Part shown: in pieces, positions 25,991 through 26,661 of the stretch | How positions within the stretch are numbered: position 1 is the stretch's first letter | Layout: each line of letters starts with the position of its first letter | Assembly: GCA_964479695.1 (NCBI GenBank) | Contig: CAYZSO010000035.1 | Span: 1-26,661 of the forward strand | Length of the DNA: 26,661 nucleotides | Source of the DNA: JAAYZH01 sp964479695 | GTDB lineage: Bacteria; Bacillota; Clostridia; Saccharofermentanales; Fastidiosipilaceae | Reading direction: 5' to 3' | Notes under the pieces: model-generated | Databases searched by the model: none | What the model was told of the DNA's origin: nothing | Seen by the model: only the letters and a program-made list of their open reading frames with translations | Program-made: the position numbers and the translations under genes

Positions 25991-26071
25991 AAGTCTAAAG
26001 GAATAAATGATCCACTTTCCATTTATATAACATATGAAATTACAGAATTAGTTTGTCTTAGCCTCTACTGT

Positions 26072-26095
26072 TTGGCCGGCCAATAGGCCGACCAA
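26072..26095. other. Strong hairpin, possible terminator-like stem
   Basis: TTGGCCGGCC and GGCCGACCAA form a 10-base stem with one mismatch around AATA. No T-tract follows, so it is not called a terminator. No gene lies nearby. Confidence 0.6.
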
Positions 26096-26111
26096 GCGCT
26101 ATCCAAGCCAA

Positions 26112-26360
26112 AAAATTTCCAAAATGGTCCAGATCCTGATATTTGCGACAAGAAATATTTTCCAAGAATGATCCTACCACTTGTTTTTCAGACAGATGAA
26201 TGATTACTGACCTGAAGGCAGAATTATTGAATGAATACTGACCTCGACGGCTACACGGTCTGCGATAAGCACGGAACCAAGAGGAAAATGTCTTCTAAAG
26301 TGCTGAGTCTGTCAATCCGATGTCGCAAATATCGGGATCCTAACCAATTTGCAAATAAGA
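26112..26360. repeat. Imperfect inverted repeat about 35 bp long, 170 bp apart
   Basis: GATCCTGATATTTGCGACA at 26132-26150 is matched in reverse complement by TGTCGCAAATATCGGGATC at 26321-26339 with one mismatch. Weaker matching extends outwards for about 15 more bases on each side. The layout resembles the ends of a small non-autonomous transposable element. The internal part has a short open frame with no recognisable product, and two direct copies of a GAATGAxTACTGACCT motif near 26198 and 26229. Confidence 0.6.
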
Positions 26361-26393
26361 TAACAATTACCCTAAGCTCCGAAGAACAAATTC

Positions 26394-26497
26394 AGGAGAA
26401 ATACGCCGCCAAAACCGCTCCGACATTAAAAAACTAAAACACGAGCGCACCCGTGTAGGAGAAATACGCTGCCAAAACCACTCCGACATCAAGAAGC
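26394..26497 (+). repeat. 62-bp repeats (family R, forward), two copies
   Basis: AGGAGAAATACGCCGCC at 26394 and AGGAGAAATACGCTGCC at 26457 each continue into an ACCGCTCCG / ACCACTCCG core. They resemble the copies at 18632-18900 and, like those, end at the 32-bp palindrome. Confidence 0.82.
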
Positions 26498-26529
26498 ACT
26501 ACATATGTTTAAAAATAAACTTATGTAGT
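26498..26529. repeat. 32-bp palindromic element (copy C)
   Basis: Identical in sequence to copy B at 18931-18962, and in the same position relative to the forward family R repeats. The remaining 26530-26661 holds no gene that I can see. Confidence 0.93.
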
Positions 26530-26661
26530 TAAACCACCCTCCTAAGCACATTCAGAAGATTAGCAAACGAAACAAAAGCCCCGCATAAAGAGAATTCAAA
26601 AATATATACCCTAAAATCCCGGGCGAATTATAACTAGGCATCGGGCAGGGCATCGAAAGCC

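Noticed and set aside
25856..26437. Small genes near the right end
   Set aside because: The short open frames lie inside repeats or inverted repeats, have no clear ribosome binding site, and match no family I know.

Overview
The window looks like a draft-genome scaffold (it contains a run of exactly 100 N) from an anaerobic low-G+C Gram-positive lineage, most likely Bacillota/Clostridia. I infer this from the gene content: an ECF transporter beside an RpiR-type regulator, a three-gene anaerobic glycerol-3-phosphate-dehydrogenase-like operon ending in a DUF1667 protein, an AmmeMemoRadiSam pair, AbiE, and strong GGAGG ribosome binding sites. This is inference from family distribution, not a taxonomic assignment.

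Layout. Positions 1-4691 are a type I-C CRISPR array of 70 identical 33-nt repeats and 69 spacers, read on the minus strand and running off the left edge. An AT-rich leader (4692-4992) separates it from a minus-strand operon cas8c-cas7-cas4-cas1-cas2 (4993-9792). Cas3 and Cas5, which normally precede cas8c, are absent. Cas8c itself lacks its N-terminus: recognisable sequence continues upstream of its only usable start codon and then dissolves into a 19-bp tandem repeat. Adaptation genes and Cas7 look intact, but interference and crRNA processing by Cas5 cannot be encoded here.

Positions 9981-14542 hold a minus-strand operon for an energy-coupling-factor importer: S component, fused double ATPase, T component, then a PHP-domain phosphoesterase. 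A MurR/RpiR-family regulator (14920-15762) is divergent from it. Positions 16218-17842 hold an AbiE toxin-antitoxin pair whose toxin gene carries a frameshift. Positions 19237-22329 hold a plus-strand operon of two FAD oxidoreductases and a DUF1667 protein. Convergent to it, 22396-25382 on the minus strand hold a Memo-AMMECR1 fusion and its radical SAM partner.

The most unusual property is repeat content. Outside the CRISPR-cas region there are more than a dozen unrelated tandem arrays (units of 4, 6, 7, 9, 11, 12, 14, 16, 19, 25, 61-65 and 71 bp). There are also three copies of a 32-34-bp palindrome, two repeat clusters sharing one layout, and a dispersed GGCGGCTTTGGCC motif in both intergenic DNA and protein linkers. 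Several arrays sit exactly at ribosome binding sites, leaders or interdomain linkers. CRISPR-cas and abiE are visibly AT-richer than the metabolic genes, which fits separate acquisition.
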